From the NCBI GenBank assembly GCA_028699175.1, contig JAQVVC010000014.1, positions 1-16,055 on the forward strand: a stretch of 16,055 bases of DNA, in the 5' to 3' direction. Of this stretch, positions 1-7,496 are shown piece by piece (the stretch's first letter is position 1; the number at the start of each line of letters is the position of its first letter). Under the pieces are notes generated by a model that worked only from the letters and a program-made list of their open reading frames with translations, was not told where the DNA came from and did no database searches. Origin of the DNA: Bacilli bacterium. Lineage in GTDB: Bacteria > Bacillota_I > Bacilli_A > RF39 > UBA660. Position numbers and translations under genes: made by a program.

Positions 1-578
1 ATTTTAGAACGGATTCTTTGAATAGTATTATCAATTTGTTTAGTTTCACGATGTAAAATTTTTGCAATATCTATATATGTAAATCCATTTATTAATAATT
101 TATAGACTTCATATTCTAAAGGAGATAAGATGCCATTTATTTTTTCTACTAATTCATTATAAGCTTCTAATGATTGAACCTTAATAAAAGGATCAGAATT
201 AGGATCACCAATTATATCTTTTAAAGGCTTATTAAAAGATTCATATTCATAATCCAAACTATAATTTTCATTATTTTTTTTATTTTTAATAGTATCTGCT
301 TTTCGGACACAGTTTTGAATTTTTCGTTCAATAACTAAAGATATAAAAGTTGGTAGTGAAGCTTCTTTTTCACTTGAATAGCTTACTAAAGCATCAGTAA
401 AAGCTAACATAGCTTCTTGTCTTACTTCAGCAAAATCCATTCCCAAGACATAAAAAACTTTTTTATATTTAGACATAATAATATCAATAATATATTTATA
501 CTTTTCATACAGCATATCTTTAGCTTCTTCGTTATTTTCATTAACAAGATGAACTAATTCTATATCATTATACTCCAA
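1..578 (-). CDS. sigH: RNA polymerase sigma factor SigH (sigma-70 family), 3' end cut by window edge
   Basis: An alternative sigma factor that directs RNA polymerase to a subset of promoters; in Bacillus SigH serves early stationary phase and sporulation, and in non-sporulating Bacilli it serves competence. My translation of the minus strand gives 192 residues before the edge; Bacillus SigH is about 218. Region 2 is recognisable by FAEVRQEAMLAFTDAL and ASLPTFISLVIERKIQ, and the C-terminal region 4 helix-turn-helix by LSPLEYEVY and ETKQIDNTIQRIR, both close to Bacillus SigH. The start is a TTG at 578 preceded by AGGTGA with 5 bases between; an in-frame GTG at 587 is possible but less well placed. 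The gene overlaps the end of rlmB by 11 bases, suggesting translational coupling. The order mrnC-rlmB-sigH matches Bacillus except that yacP (rae1) is missing. Whether it still acts in sporulation or competence cannot be told here. Confidence 0.88.
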   Translation of the reverse strand, partial: MEYNDIELVHLVNENNEEAKDMLYEKYKYIIDIIMSKYKKVFYVLGMDFAEVRQEAMLAFTDALVSYSSEKEASLPTFISLVIERKIQNCVRKADTIKNKKNNENYSLDYEYESFNKPLKDIIGDPNSDPFIKVQSLEAYNELVEKINGILSPLEYEVYKLLINGFTYIDIAKILHRETKQIDNTIQRIRSK

Positions 579-1251
579 TGTTATCACCTATTCCAAATAA
601 AAGTATCCCAGCAGCTACTGAGGCATTTAAACTATTTACTTTACCTTTCATAGGTATTTTAATAATGACATCACAGTTTTGTTTAACTAGTTTACTTAAA
701 CCAAATCCCTCACTACCAATTACTAAACATACTTTATCACTATAAGATACGTCTTGATAATTACTACCATCCATATCCGCTGCATAAATAAAAAAACCGC
801 TTTTTTTTAAAACATTAATGGCTTGAACTAAATTATTAACCATAATTATATTGACATGATTTAATGCCCCACTACTAGTTTTCATTACAGTTTCATTTAC
901 TGTTACTGATCTGTCTTTAGGAATAATAATATTTTTAACTCCTCTAGCTTCACAGGTTCTTATTATTGCACCAAAATTATGAGGATCTTCCAAATGATCG
1001 AGTATTAAAACTAATCTATCACTTTTGATATCATTAAGTGAGCCGTAATTATAGTCATAGATTTCAGCAATAATACCTTGATGATTCTTAGCCATTTTAT
1101 CCATTATTCTAATATCGGTAACAATATATTTTAAATTATTATTTTTAATGACATTAAAAATTTCTTCATTATTAAATTTTTTTGATAAGTATATTTTTTT
1201 AATTTTATTTTTATCTAATTCATTAAAAACATTTTTTCCCCAAACTATCAT
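568..1251 (-). CDS. rlmB: 23S rRNA (guanosine-2'-O-)-methyltransferase, TrmH/SpoU family
   Basis: SPOUT-class methyltransferase; RlmB uses S-adenosylmethionine to methylate the 2'-O of G2251 (E. coli numbering) in the 23S rRNA P-loop. The 227 residues are slightly short for the family (about 245). Residues 1-70 are the substrate-binding domain, opening with the typical IVWGKNVFNEL. The three SPOUT motifs follow: motif 1 at 84-98 (LDHLEDPHNFGAIIR, with Asn92 and Arg98), motif 2 at 178-185 (IGSEGFGL, with Glu181) and motif 3 at 198-213 (PMKGKVNSLNASVA), which form the trefoil-knot cofactor site. The ATG overlaps the mrnC stop in an ATGA and AGGTGAA lies just upstream, so it is co-translated with mrnC. 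A different TrmH-family target (YacO-type) cannot be excluded, but the neighbourhood supports RlmB. Confidence 0.92.
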   Translation of the reverse strand: MIVWGKNVFNELDKNKIKKIYLSKKFNNEEIFNVIKNNNLKYIVTDIRIMDKMAKNHQGIIAEIYDYNYGSLNDIKSDRLVLILDHLEDPHNFGAIIRTCEARGVKNIIIPKDRSVTVNETVMKTSSGALNHVNIIMVNNLVQAINVLKKSGFFIYAADMDGSNYQDVSYSDKVCLVIGSEGFGLSKLVKQNCDVIIKIPMKGKVNSLNASVAAGILLFGIGDNIGV

Positions 1252-1604
1252 AATTCACCTACAATATATTTCATTATTTCCTTAAATCTATTTTTATCAT
1301 TTAAATATAAATAACCAATTAAGCATTCTAAACCAGTTGCTTTTTTATAAGTTATAATATCAACATTTTTACTTTTATGGCTGGCGGTATTTCTTCCTCT
1401 TTTTATTATATTTTGCTCACTTTCAGTAAATATATTTAAATTTTCCATACTCTCTAAAATTCTTCTTTGACTTTTGGCACTTACATAATTTAAACTGGCA
1501 TTTTGAAGGTCATTAACATTAACTAATCCACTATTAATTAAGTATTCTCTAATATATAATTCATATGCCGCATCACCTAAATATGCTAAAACTAAATTAT
1601 TCAT
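1248..1604 (-). CDS. mrnC: Mini-ribonuclease 3 (RNase III domain without dsRBD)
   Basis: Double-strand-specific endoribonuclease that in Bacillus matures 23S rRNA termini, working on a homodimeric RNase III fold with no double-stranded-RNA-binding domain. The first acidic cluster is at residues 6-15 (LAYLGDAAYE, Asp11 and Glu15), and the second is the GLECLIGYLYL segment at 91-101 (Glu93). The conserved GRNTASHKSK stretch is at 70-79. At 118 residues it is shorter than Bacillus MrnC (about 143), mainly because the protein begins almost at the first catalytic helix; no in-frame start exists in the short leader. It is the first gene of the operon with rlmB and sigH and overlaps rlmB by 4 bases. 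In Bacillus cysS lies upstream; here the operon begins directly at mrnC with its own promoter. Confidence 0.92.
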   Translation of the reverse strand: MNNLVLAYLGDAAYELYIREYLINSGLVNVNDLQNASLNYVSAKSQRRILESMENLNIFTESEQNIIKRGRNTASHKSKNVDIITYKKATGLECLIGYLYLNDKNRFKEIMKYIVGEL

Positions 1605-1619
1605 ATAACACCCGAGAAA

Positions 1620-1648
1620 AATATAACATAAATTAAGTTGATTGTAAA
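1620..1648 (-). promoter_or_regulatory. Promoter of mrnC-rlmB-sigH
   Basis: On the minus strand TTTACA (1648-1643) and TATATT (1625-1620) are separated by 17 bases, and a TG one base upstream of the -10 makes it an extended -10 element. The predicted start lies only about 10 bases before the mrnC ATG, so the leader is very short. The ribosome site (GGGTG) is weak. Confidence 0.7.
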
Positions 1649-1673
1649 ATAACAGAAATCATTTTTCTGGATT

Positions 1674-1697
1674 AAAAAAAGTGTATATTATTACACT
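1674..1697 (-). terminator. Rho-independent terminator of the 494-residue surface protein gene
   Basis: On the minus strand AGTGTA (1697-1692), a 6-base loop and TACACT (1685-1680) form a 6-bp stem followed by seven T (1680-1674). The stem begins inside the TAG stop codon. It is short but lies exactly between two transcription units, just upstream of the mrnC promoter. Confidence 0.6.
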
Positions 1698-3180
1698 ATT
1701 TTATAATTATATAAGGATCAGATACACTTCCAGCTCCAGTTATTTTAACATCATCTTTTAAATTAATAATAGGTCTTACTCCATATATACTGTTAACATT
1801 ATTATTTAATAAAGACCCGCTTGAAGAAATATATATTACTTTAGCTAATTCTTCTTCAAAACTATAAGGGCTTAAAGTCCACCAATCATAACTAGTTTTT
1901 AAATAATTTGTTAAATTATCAGTACTACTTATTAATCCAGCAAAAGAAGTCTCATCAGCAGTTATTAATCCAACTGGATATTTTATTAAAGGTAACTTCT
2001 CAGATATTAAAAATCGATCATTTAATGCCCCACATTTTAAATTTGGAGTTTTATTTGTATTTAATCGATAATTAGCAGCATAGATTGTATTTTCTTTTCC
2101 AAAACCTAAGCCAGTTTCTTCACCACCTATTTCGCTTTGTAATCTTCGATCATTGCAAAATAAAGTATTTGATATATAAGTTTCATATTCATTTCCTAAT
2201 AAGTTGGTTTCATACCAACTATCTAAAGTTTCTTTTATTGTGCTTTCTATTTCATTTTTAACTGCATTTTCTCTAGTATCAGATAATTCTCCATACATAT
2301 AACCTACATATTTGTTATCATCAAAATTTAGATTATAACTTGAGGTAATAATATCTTCATTAGTTGTTTCACATAATTCATCAAGACATTTACCATTGTA
2401 AATTATTTTAATTGATTCATCTCCGTTAATACGTACTATTTTCCATTTCATGCCGGCAAAAAGCAAATTATTATTTAAAAAGTTTTCTGCTCCACGATAA
2501 TAATAACTATATCCATAATCATCAATTGTTTTATATAAATTATTTTCGTTTTCAGTATTAATAGCACTAAAAATATCTAAAGTCGGCTCTTTAATATTTG
2601 ATAACCCGCCATATTGAGATAAGATATTAGACCCTAAGAAATTATCTTCATATTCATTTACAATTAAGTTTTTCATATCTAAAGTATTATGTACAAAACC
2701 AGAATTAATACCAAGTTTTAGATATTGATTATTTTCAGTATCATTTTTTATTACTAATCTAATTGATTTACTACTATCAGCTGCAATAATACCACTAATT
2801 CCATCAATTGATAAAGAACTATAAAATATTTCTAATCCATCTATATTTTCTTGGTATGAAGAGCATGTTGAATCAACACAAATATCATATACCACTTCAT
2901 ATTTAGTATCATAGGTTTCTAAAGGTTTGACATTTAAATCAAATGATTTTTCTTTATGAGCCCCAATTTCTAAAATTAAACCTGGATAACCATTAATACT
3001 TAAATAATAAGTTATATTAGATACTTTAGTATTTATAAATTCATTGACTTTGTTGTTAGAAAAAGCTCCCAAAGCAATATTAAGTGTTACTCCAAAAAGA
3101 ACTATTACTATAATAATAGTTAAATATAAAAAACGTTTTGTTTTAATTATTGTTTTAATAAATTCTTTTGTTTTTTTCAT
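1696..3180 (-). CDS. Membrane-anchored extracellular protein with C-terminal DUF6273/C-type-lectin-like domain
   Basis: I recognise the family but not a function. Residues 1-17 are basic, and a single hydrophobic helix at about 18-40 anchors the chain or acts as a signal, leaving some 450 residues outside. Residues 45-165 are predicted beta-rich and contain a close Cys pair (CVDSTC). After a short linker comes a segment with SYYYRGAEN and FAGMKWKIVRINGD, seen in many uncharacterised surface proteins of gut Firmicutes. The C-terminal part carries WWTLSPY, then YGVRPIINLKDDV, matching the WWxxSP...GVRPxxxL signature of DUF6273 proteins with a formylglycine-generating-enzyme/C-type-lectin fold; it ends with a conserved-looking SDPYIIIK. 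Further Cys pairs (CLDELC; Cys in LFCND and LKCGA) could form disulphides. There is no LPXTG motif or lipobox. It has its own promoter and terminator. Ligand binding or adhesion is a guess. Confidence 0.72.
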   Translation of the reverse strand: MKKTKEFIKTIIKTKRFLYLTIIIVIVLFGVTLNIALGAFSNNKVNEFINTKVSNITYYLSINGYPGLILEIGAHKEKSFDLNVKPLETYDTKYEVVYDICVDSTCSSYQENIDGLEIFYSSLSIDGISGIIAADSSKSIRLVIKNDTENNQYLKLGINSGFVHNTLDMKNLIVNEYEDNFLGSNILSQYGGLSNIKEPTLDIFSAINTENENNLYKTIDDYGYSYYYRGAENFLNNNLLFAGMKWKIVRINGDESIKIIYNGKCLDELCETTNEDIITSSYNLNFDDNKYVGYMYGELSDTRENAVKNEIESTIKETLDSWYETNLLGNEYETYISNTLFCNDRRLQSEIGGEETGLGFGKENTIYAANYRLNTNKTPNLKCGALNDRFLISEKLPLIKYPVGLITADETSFAGLISSTDNLTNYLKTSYDWWTLSPYSFEEELAKVIYISSSGSLLNNNVNSIYGVRPIINLKDDVKITGAGSVSDPYIIIK

Positions 3181-3200
3181 TAAATCATACCCTTATTATA

Positions 3201-3229
3201 AGTATATTCTATTTTTTAATCCTTTTCAA
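3201..3229 (-). promoter_or_regulatory. Promoter of the DUF6273-like surface protein gene
   Basis: TTGAAA (3229-3224), a 17-base spacer and TATACT (3206-3201) on the minus strand, about 20 bases upstream of the ATG at 3180. AAGGG between them serves as ribosome site. The promoter lies just beyond the lgt stop codon. Confidence 0.75.
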
Positions 3230-3256
3230 CTTGTTTTAAAATTACCCCTTATTTTT

Positions 3257-4075
3257 TTAATAAAAATTTACACTATCAATGTTATTTTTATCATTGTATA
3301 AATCTTCAAATTTACTTTTTTTACTATTTATAATAATAATTATTAATCCAATAATTATCATTATTATAGAAACTATTTGGGCTATTTTAAATCCACTTAA
3401 CAATAACGCATCTGTTCTACTAATCTCAATAAAGAATCTTATAACTCCGTAACCAATTAAATATAAACCGGTTAAAGTTCCAACTTTAATATATTTACCT
3501 CTTCTAATAATAATAAAAATTATGAATAATATCAAACAAGCTACCGATTCATAAAAAAATGTTGGTGTATAATATACTCCTTCAATATTCATGCCATCAA
3601 TTACAAATTCAGGAACTAATAATTTTCTTAAATGTTCAACTGTGGTAGCTACTCCATGGGCCTCACTATTAAAGAAATTCCCCCATCTTCCAATTGCTTG
3701 AGCTAAAAGTAATGGTACAGCAATAAAGTCTAAGTATCTAATAACTCTAACTTTATATTTTTTACAATATACTAAAACCGTTAGAAACCCAGCAATTATT
3801 CCTCCGTGAATTGCTAATCCACCTTCCCATATTTGATAAATTTCATTTAAATTATTACCAAAATAATCCCAATTAAAAATTACATAATATAATCTTGCTC
3901 CGATAAGACCAAATATTATAGCCCAAAAAGCCATATTAAATACAAATTCAGGTTTAACTTTAAATTTCTTACCTTCTCTTTGAAATAATAAAATACCTAC
4001 TATGACAGCAAAAACTAATAAAATCGAATACCATCTAATTTCATAACCGCTAATTGTTAATAATACTGGGTCCAT
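3257..4075 (-). CDS. lgt: Prolipoprotein diacylglyceryl transferase Lgt
   Basis: Polytopic membrane enzyme that moves a diacylglyceryl group from phosphatidylglycerol to the lipobox cysteine of prolipoproteins, the first step of lipoprotein maturation. At 272 residues it is of normal length. Seen in order: an N-terminal segment with EIRWYSIL, then IGARLYYV (Arg61), GGLAIHGG (His90), the Lgt signature GRWGNFFNSEAHG (129-141), YTPTFFYES (169-177) and YGVIRFFIEISR (209-220). About seven hydrophobic segments fit the known topology; the tail from about residue 252 is charged and cytoplasmic. The ATG overlaps the yvlD TAA by one base (TAATG), and its ribosome site AAGGAG lies inside the end of yvlD, so translation is coupled. 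In Bacillus hprK sits between yvlD and lgt; it is absent here. Confidence 0.97.
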   Translation of the reverse strand: MDPVLLTISGYEIRWYSILLVFAVIVGILLFQREGKKFKVKPEFVFNMAFWAIIFGLIGARLYYVIFNWDYFGNNLNEIYQIWEGGLAIHGGIIAGFLTVLVYCKKYKVRVIRYLDFIAVPLLLAQAIGRWGNFFNSEAHGVATTVEHLRKLLVPEFVIDGMNIEGVYYTPTFFYESVACLILFIIFIIIRRGKYIKVGTLTGLYLIGYGVIRFFIEISRTDALLLSGFKIAQIVSIIMIIIGLIIIIINSKKSKFEDLYNDKNNIDSVNFY

Positions 4076-4476
4076 TATTTACTCCTTACTATTTGTTTAG
4101 TTATAGTAATATCTAATATTAAGTTCATAAATGAAATAAATATTGATATAAAAAATGGTACAATCCATCCTTCTACTACAAAATTACTTCCAATTATTAA
4201 ATTAGTAATTTTTAATATAATTACATTAACAAAAGGATAAAATAACCCTAAAGTATATACCGTAATAGGTAAAGTTAATATTTTAATAAATGGTTTTATA
4301 GTCATATCTAATATCATAATTATTAAAGCTCCTAAAAAAGCATATAAAAAGCCACCGATAAAAAAGCCTTTAAAAATACTTGCTGCCATTAATAATACTA
4401 AAGCATTGATTAATAACTTTAATCCAAGTTCAATAATAACCCATTTAGAATCTTTATTTTCTGTATATATTAACAT
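4075..4476 (-). CDS. yvlD: Membrane protein of the Phage_holin_4_2 (YvlD) family
   Basis: A 133-residue protein with four hydrophobic segments (about 14-34, 37-58, 70-92 and 100-125). The conserved stretch between segments 2 and 3, IKPFIKILTLPITVYTLGLF, matches the family's KPxLxxLTLPxTxxTLGLF pattern. Despite the family name this is a chromosomal membrane protein, not a phage lysis gene; in Bacillus YvlD belongs to an envelope-stress operon. A GGTGA site 6 bases before the ATG supports the start. It is the first gene of the yvlD-lgt unit, next to uvrA as in Bacillus. Its molecular function is unknown. Confidence 0.85.
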   Translation of the reverse strand: MLIYTENKDSKWVIIELGLKLLINALVLLMAASIFKGFFIGGFLYAFLGALIIMILDMTIKPFIKILTLPITVYTLGLFYPFVNVIILKITNLIIGSNFVVEGWIVPFFISIFISFMNLILDITITKQIVRSK

Positions 4477-4493
4477 TTATCTTCACCATAATT

Positions 4494-4522
4494 AGTATAT
4501 AATTATTTAAGGTTTTTTTCAA
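4494..4522 (-). promoter_or_regulatory. Promoter of yvlD-lgt
   Basis: TTGAAA (4522-4517), a 17-base spacer and TATACT (4499-4494) on the minus strand. Both hexamers are identical to those of the promoter at 3201-3229, suggesting the same housekeeping class. The ATG follows 17 bases after the -10. Confidence 0.75.
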
Positions 4523-4568
4523 TGAAATTACGAAAATATCCAAAAAAATTCAGAATATTATCTTTAAT

Positions 4569-7376
4569 TTATAATAGTTTCTTTTTTAAAAATTGACCCG
4601 TATAAGAGTTTTTGACTTTTATTATTTCTTCTGGAGTACCTGATGCAATAACTTCTCCACCGCCATCTCCACCATCTGGACCTAAATCAATAATATAATC
4701 GGCTGTTTTAATCACATCTAAATTATGCTCAATAACAATAACCGTATCTCCATTATTTACAATTCTTTCTAATATTGATAATAGTTTTTTAATATCATCA
4801 GTATGAAGTCCGGTTGTTGGTTCATCTAAAATAAAAACACTTTTCCCAGTAGGTTTTTTTTGTAATTCTTTAGCTAATTTAATTCTTCCTGCTTCACCTC
4901 CTGATAAAGTAGGAGCTGATTGTCCTAGTTTAATATATCCTAAACCTACATCAATTAACATCTGCAATTTGGTTTTAATTTTACTTGAAAATTCAAAGAA
5001 ATCAATAGCTTCTGTCACTCTCATATTCAAAACATCAGAAATTGTTTTACCTTTAAACTTCACTTCTAAGGTTTCACTATTATACCTAGTGCCTTTACAT
5101 ATATCACATGGTACGTATACATCAGGTAAAAAATGCATTTCTATTTTTTTTACTCCATCTCCCCAGCAAGCTTCGCATCTTCCCCCCTTGACATTAAATG
5201 AAAACCGACCTTTTTTATACCCTCTCATTTTTGATTCTTTTGTTTCAGTAAAAACATCTCTTATGTCATCAAATACGCCAACATAAGTGGCGGGATTGCT
5301 TCTAGGTGTTCTTCCAATTGGATCTTGAGATATTGCAACAACTTTATCAACATATTTTAGCCCTCTCATAGATTTATATTTACCGGGTAAATTAATACTT
5401 CCATATATAGATGCTCTTAAAGCTGGAAGTAAGATATCGGTAATTAACGAACTTTTACCTGAACCAGAAACCCCAGTAACACAACTAAAAGCCCCTAAAG
5501 GAATCTTGACATCAATATTTTTTAAATTATTTTCTTTTGCCCCAATAATTTCAATGAATTTACCATTTCCTTTTCTTCTTTTTTTAGGAACTTCAATTCT
5601 TAATTTACCATTTAAATACTGACCAGTAATACTATTTTTATTCTGCATTACTTCTTTTGGAGTACCAGATGCAACAACATAACCACCTTGATCTCCAGGA
5701 CCAGGGCCAATATCAATTAAATGATCTGCTGCCATCATTGTATCTTCATCATGTTCTACAACTATTAAAGTATTACCTAAATCTCTCATCTTCTTAAGTG
5801 AATTTATTAAACTATTATTATCTTTTTGATGAAGCCCAATACTTGGTTCATCAAGAACATATAAAACACCACTCAACCTACTTCCTATTTGGGTAGCTAA
5901 TCTAATTCTTTGACTTTCACCACCAGATAAAGTTGTAGCAGTTCTTGATAAAGTTAAATAATTTAAACCAACATTATCTAAAAATGTTAATCTACTATTT
6001 ATTTCTTTTAATATTAAGTCACTAATACTTTGTTGTTCATTATTTAGTTTCAATTCTTTAAAAAAAACTAAAAGATCTTTGATAGAATAACTAGCTACTT
6101 CAAAAATATTTTTTTTACCTATTTTAACACATAAAACATCATCGTCTAATCTAGCCCCATCACATTTAGGACAAGTTGAATCAACCATAAATGAACTTAT
6201 CCATTCTCTAACCCAGCCACTACTAGTTTCTATATATCTTCTTTCTAAATTAGTTACTATTCCTTCATAACTATCTTTAGTAAACCTTTTATTACCATTT
6301 TTACTAGTATATTCATATTCTAGTTCCGTATCAGTGCCATAAAATAATATAGCAATTTCTTTTTTAGTTAAATCTTTAAAAGGTTTTTTTAAATCAATAT
6401 TAAAATGCTTCGAAACTGTTAATATATTAGTCATATAGATATTTCCATCTAAGCTAAAACCTTTAATCGCTCCATCTAAAATACTTTTTGTTTTATCAGG
6501 AACTAATAAATCTAATGAAATATTTTGTTTTACTCCTATTCCTTTACATTCAGGACATGCTCCATAGGGAGCATTAAAAGAAAATAAACGCGGTTCAAGT
6601 TCAGGAAGAGAAAAATTACAATGAGGACAGGCATAATTTTCACTCATAACTATAGATTGTTTACCTATTTCATTAATTACAACTTTTCCTTCAGCTAGAG
6701 AAGTACTTGTTTCAATAGCTTCAAAAATTCTACTTTTTTCACTAGAATCAACTTCTATTCTATCTATAACAACTTCAATATTAGTTTTTTTATTCTTATC
6801 AAGTTTAAAATCTTCACTTAAATCATGATTTTCACCATTTATTTTTATTCTTGTATATCCATTTTTACGTAAATTTTCAAATAAAGTTTGATGTGTACCT
6901 TTATCGCCATGTACTACTGGAGCTAATATTTCTATTTTAGTTCCTTTTTCCAAACTTAAAACTTTATTAGTCATTTCTTCAATACTTTGACTTTTAATTG
7001 GCTTTTTATGAATAGGACAATATGGAACTCCAATTCGAGCAAATAATAATCTTAAATAATCATAAATTTCAGTAACAGTTCCAACAGTACTACGTGGATT
7101 TTTATTAGTGCTTTTTTGATCTATTGCAATACTAGGACTTAATCCTTCAATCGAATCAACATCAGCTTTATCAGAATTTCCTAAAAATTGTCTTGCATAT
7201 GCACTTAAACTTTCAACATATCTTCTCTGACCTTCAGCATAAATAGTATCAAAAGCTAAACTACTTTTTCCAGAACCAGAAACTCCAGTCATAACTACTA
7301 ATTTATCTTTAGGAATAGTAATATTAATATTTTTTAAATTATTTTCCCTAGCACCTTTTATAATTATTTCATTCAT
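4569..7376 (-). CDS. uvrA: Excinuclease ABC subunit A (UvrA)
   Basis: ATPase that dimerises, scans DNA for bulky lesions and loads UvrB in nucleotide excision repair. The protein has 935 residues and is complete. First ABC module: Walker A GVSGSGKSS at 31-39; zinc finger CPHC...CPEC near 248-280; signature LSGGESQRIRLA near 482; Walker B VLDEPSIGLH near 515. Second module: GVSGSGKSSL near 634; zinc finger CEAC...CDIC near 734-763; signature LSGGEAGRIKLA near 822; FILDEPTTGLH after it. The ATG at 7376 is preceded by AAAGGAC. A TTG at 7415 would add 13 residues but lies inside the promoter spacer, so it cannot be the normal start. The gene is monocistronic here; uvrB, its usual upstream partner, is not in the window. 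Confidence 0.97.
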   Translation of the reverse strand: MNEIIIKGARENNLKNINITIPKDKLVVMTGVSGSGKSSLAFDTIYAEGQRRYVESLSAYARQFLGNSDKADVDSIEGLSPSIAIDQKSTNKNPRSTVGTVTEIYDYLRLLFARIGVPYCPIHKKPIKSQSIEEMTNKVLSLEKGTKIEILAPVVHGDKGTHQTLFENLRKNGYTRIKINGENHDLSEDFKLDKNKKTNIEVVIDRIEVDSSEKSRIFEAIETSTSLAEGKVVINEIGKQSIVMSENYACPHCNFSLPELEPRLFSFNAPYGACPECKGIGVKQNISLDLLVPDKTKSILDGAIKGFSLDGNIYMTNILTVSKHFNIDLKKPFKDLTKKEIAILFYGTDTELEYEYTSKNGNKRFTKDSYEGIVTNLERRYIETSSGWVREWISSFMVDSTCPKCDGARLDDDVLCVKIGKKNIFEVASYSIKDLLVFFKELKLNNEQQSISDLILKEINSRLTFLDNVGLNYLTLSRTATTLSGGESQRIRLATQIGSRLSGVLYVLDEPSIGLHQKDNNSLINSLKKMRDLGNTLIVVEHDEDTMMAADHLIDIGPGPGDQGGYVVASGTPKEVMQNKNSITGQYLNGKLRIEVPKKRRKGNGKFIEIIGAKENNLKNIDVKIPLGAFSCVTGVSGSGKSSLITDILLPALRASIYGSINLPGKYKSMRGLKYVDKVVAISQDPIGRTPRSNPATYVGVFDDIRDVFTETKESKMRGYKKGRFSFNVKGGRCEACWGDGVKKIEMHFLPDVYVPCDICKGTRYNSETLEVKFKGKTISDVLNMRVTEAIDFFEFSSKIKTKLQMLIDVGLGYIKLGQSAPTLSGGEAGRIKLAKELQKKPTGKSVFILDEPTTGLHTDDIKKLLSILERIVNNGDTVIVIEHNLDVIKTADYIIDLGPDGGDGGGEVIASGTPEEIIKVKNSYTGQFLKKKLL

Positions 7377-7400
7377 ATATAGTCCTTTCAGTACATGCTG

Positions 7401-7429
7401 ATTATACTCAAACAATCGTACGATGTCAA
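7401..7429 (-). promoter_or_regulatory. Perfect consensus promoter of uvrA with internal palindrome
   Basis: On the minus strand TTGACA (7429-7424), exactly 17 bases and TATAAT (7406-7401): a full match to the housekeeping consensus, the only one in the window. The spacer contains the 10-bp palindrome at 7415-7424, suggesting that a strong promoter is held down by a repressor. It also fixes the uvrA start downstream, at 7376. Confidence 0.85.
7415..7424. promoter_or_regulatory. Candidate operator: palindrome ATCGTACGAT between -35 and -10 of uvrA
   Basis: A perfect 10-bp inverted repeat with a CGTACG core, GC-rich compared with its surroundings, touching the -35 and lying within the spacer. 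It does not match the Bacillus LexA box (GAAC-N4-GTTC). Its position is ideal for blocking polymerase, and uvrA is an SOS gene in many bacteria, so a lineage-specific LexA-like operator is a reasonable inference. No second copy was noticed in the window. Confidence 0.4.
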
Positions 7430-7474
7430 GTTAATATATAAAATTATTATGCTTAAATAAAATAAAATTATCAT

Positions 7475-7496
7475 AAAAAAAGACACTAAGTGCCTT
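7475..7496 (-). terminator. Rho-independent terminator after the zinc-ribbon/OB membrane protein gene
   Basis: On the minus strand AAGGCAC (7496-7490), loop TTA and GTGTCTT (7486-7480) make a 7-bp stem with one G-U pair, followed by a T run to 7475. The G-U pair becomes an A-C mismatch on the other strand, so it works only in the minus direction. The stem starts within the TAA stop codon. Confidence 0.8.

Noticed and set aside
1248..1250. Mollicute code with TGA read as Trp
   Set aside because: TGA ends mrnC exactly where rlmB begins, and conserved Trp positions use TGG, so the standard code holds.
3230..3259. Possible terminator after lgt (AAAAT...ATTTT around GGGG)
   Set aside because: The stem is only five A-T pairs with an 8-base loop and no clean T tract; too weak to list.
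3044..3301. Open frame on the plus strand across the N-terminus of the surface protein gene
   Set aside because: It lies opposite a convincing gene, its promoter and the end of lgt, has no recognisable domain, and is Ile/Lys-rich as expected from AT-rich antisense sequence.
4075..4476. Phage or lysis gene, because of the holin family name
   Set aside because: The sequence is YvlD-like and sits in a conserved chromosomal neighbourhood; no phage gene is nearby.
4530..4568. Possible terminator after uvrA (T7 run at about 4542-4548)
   Set aside because: There is a T run but no stable stem before it; only a 5-bp AT arm with a long loop can be drawn.
4969..5286. Open frame on the plus strand inside uvrA
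   Set aside because: Antisense to the conserved second ABC module of UvrA; no family resemblance and no ribosome site.
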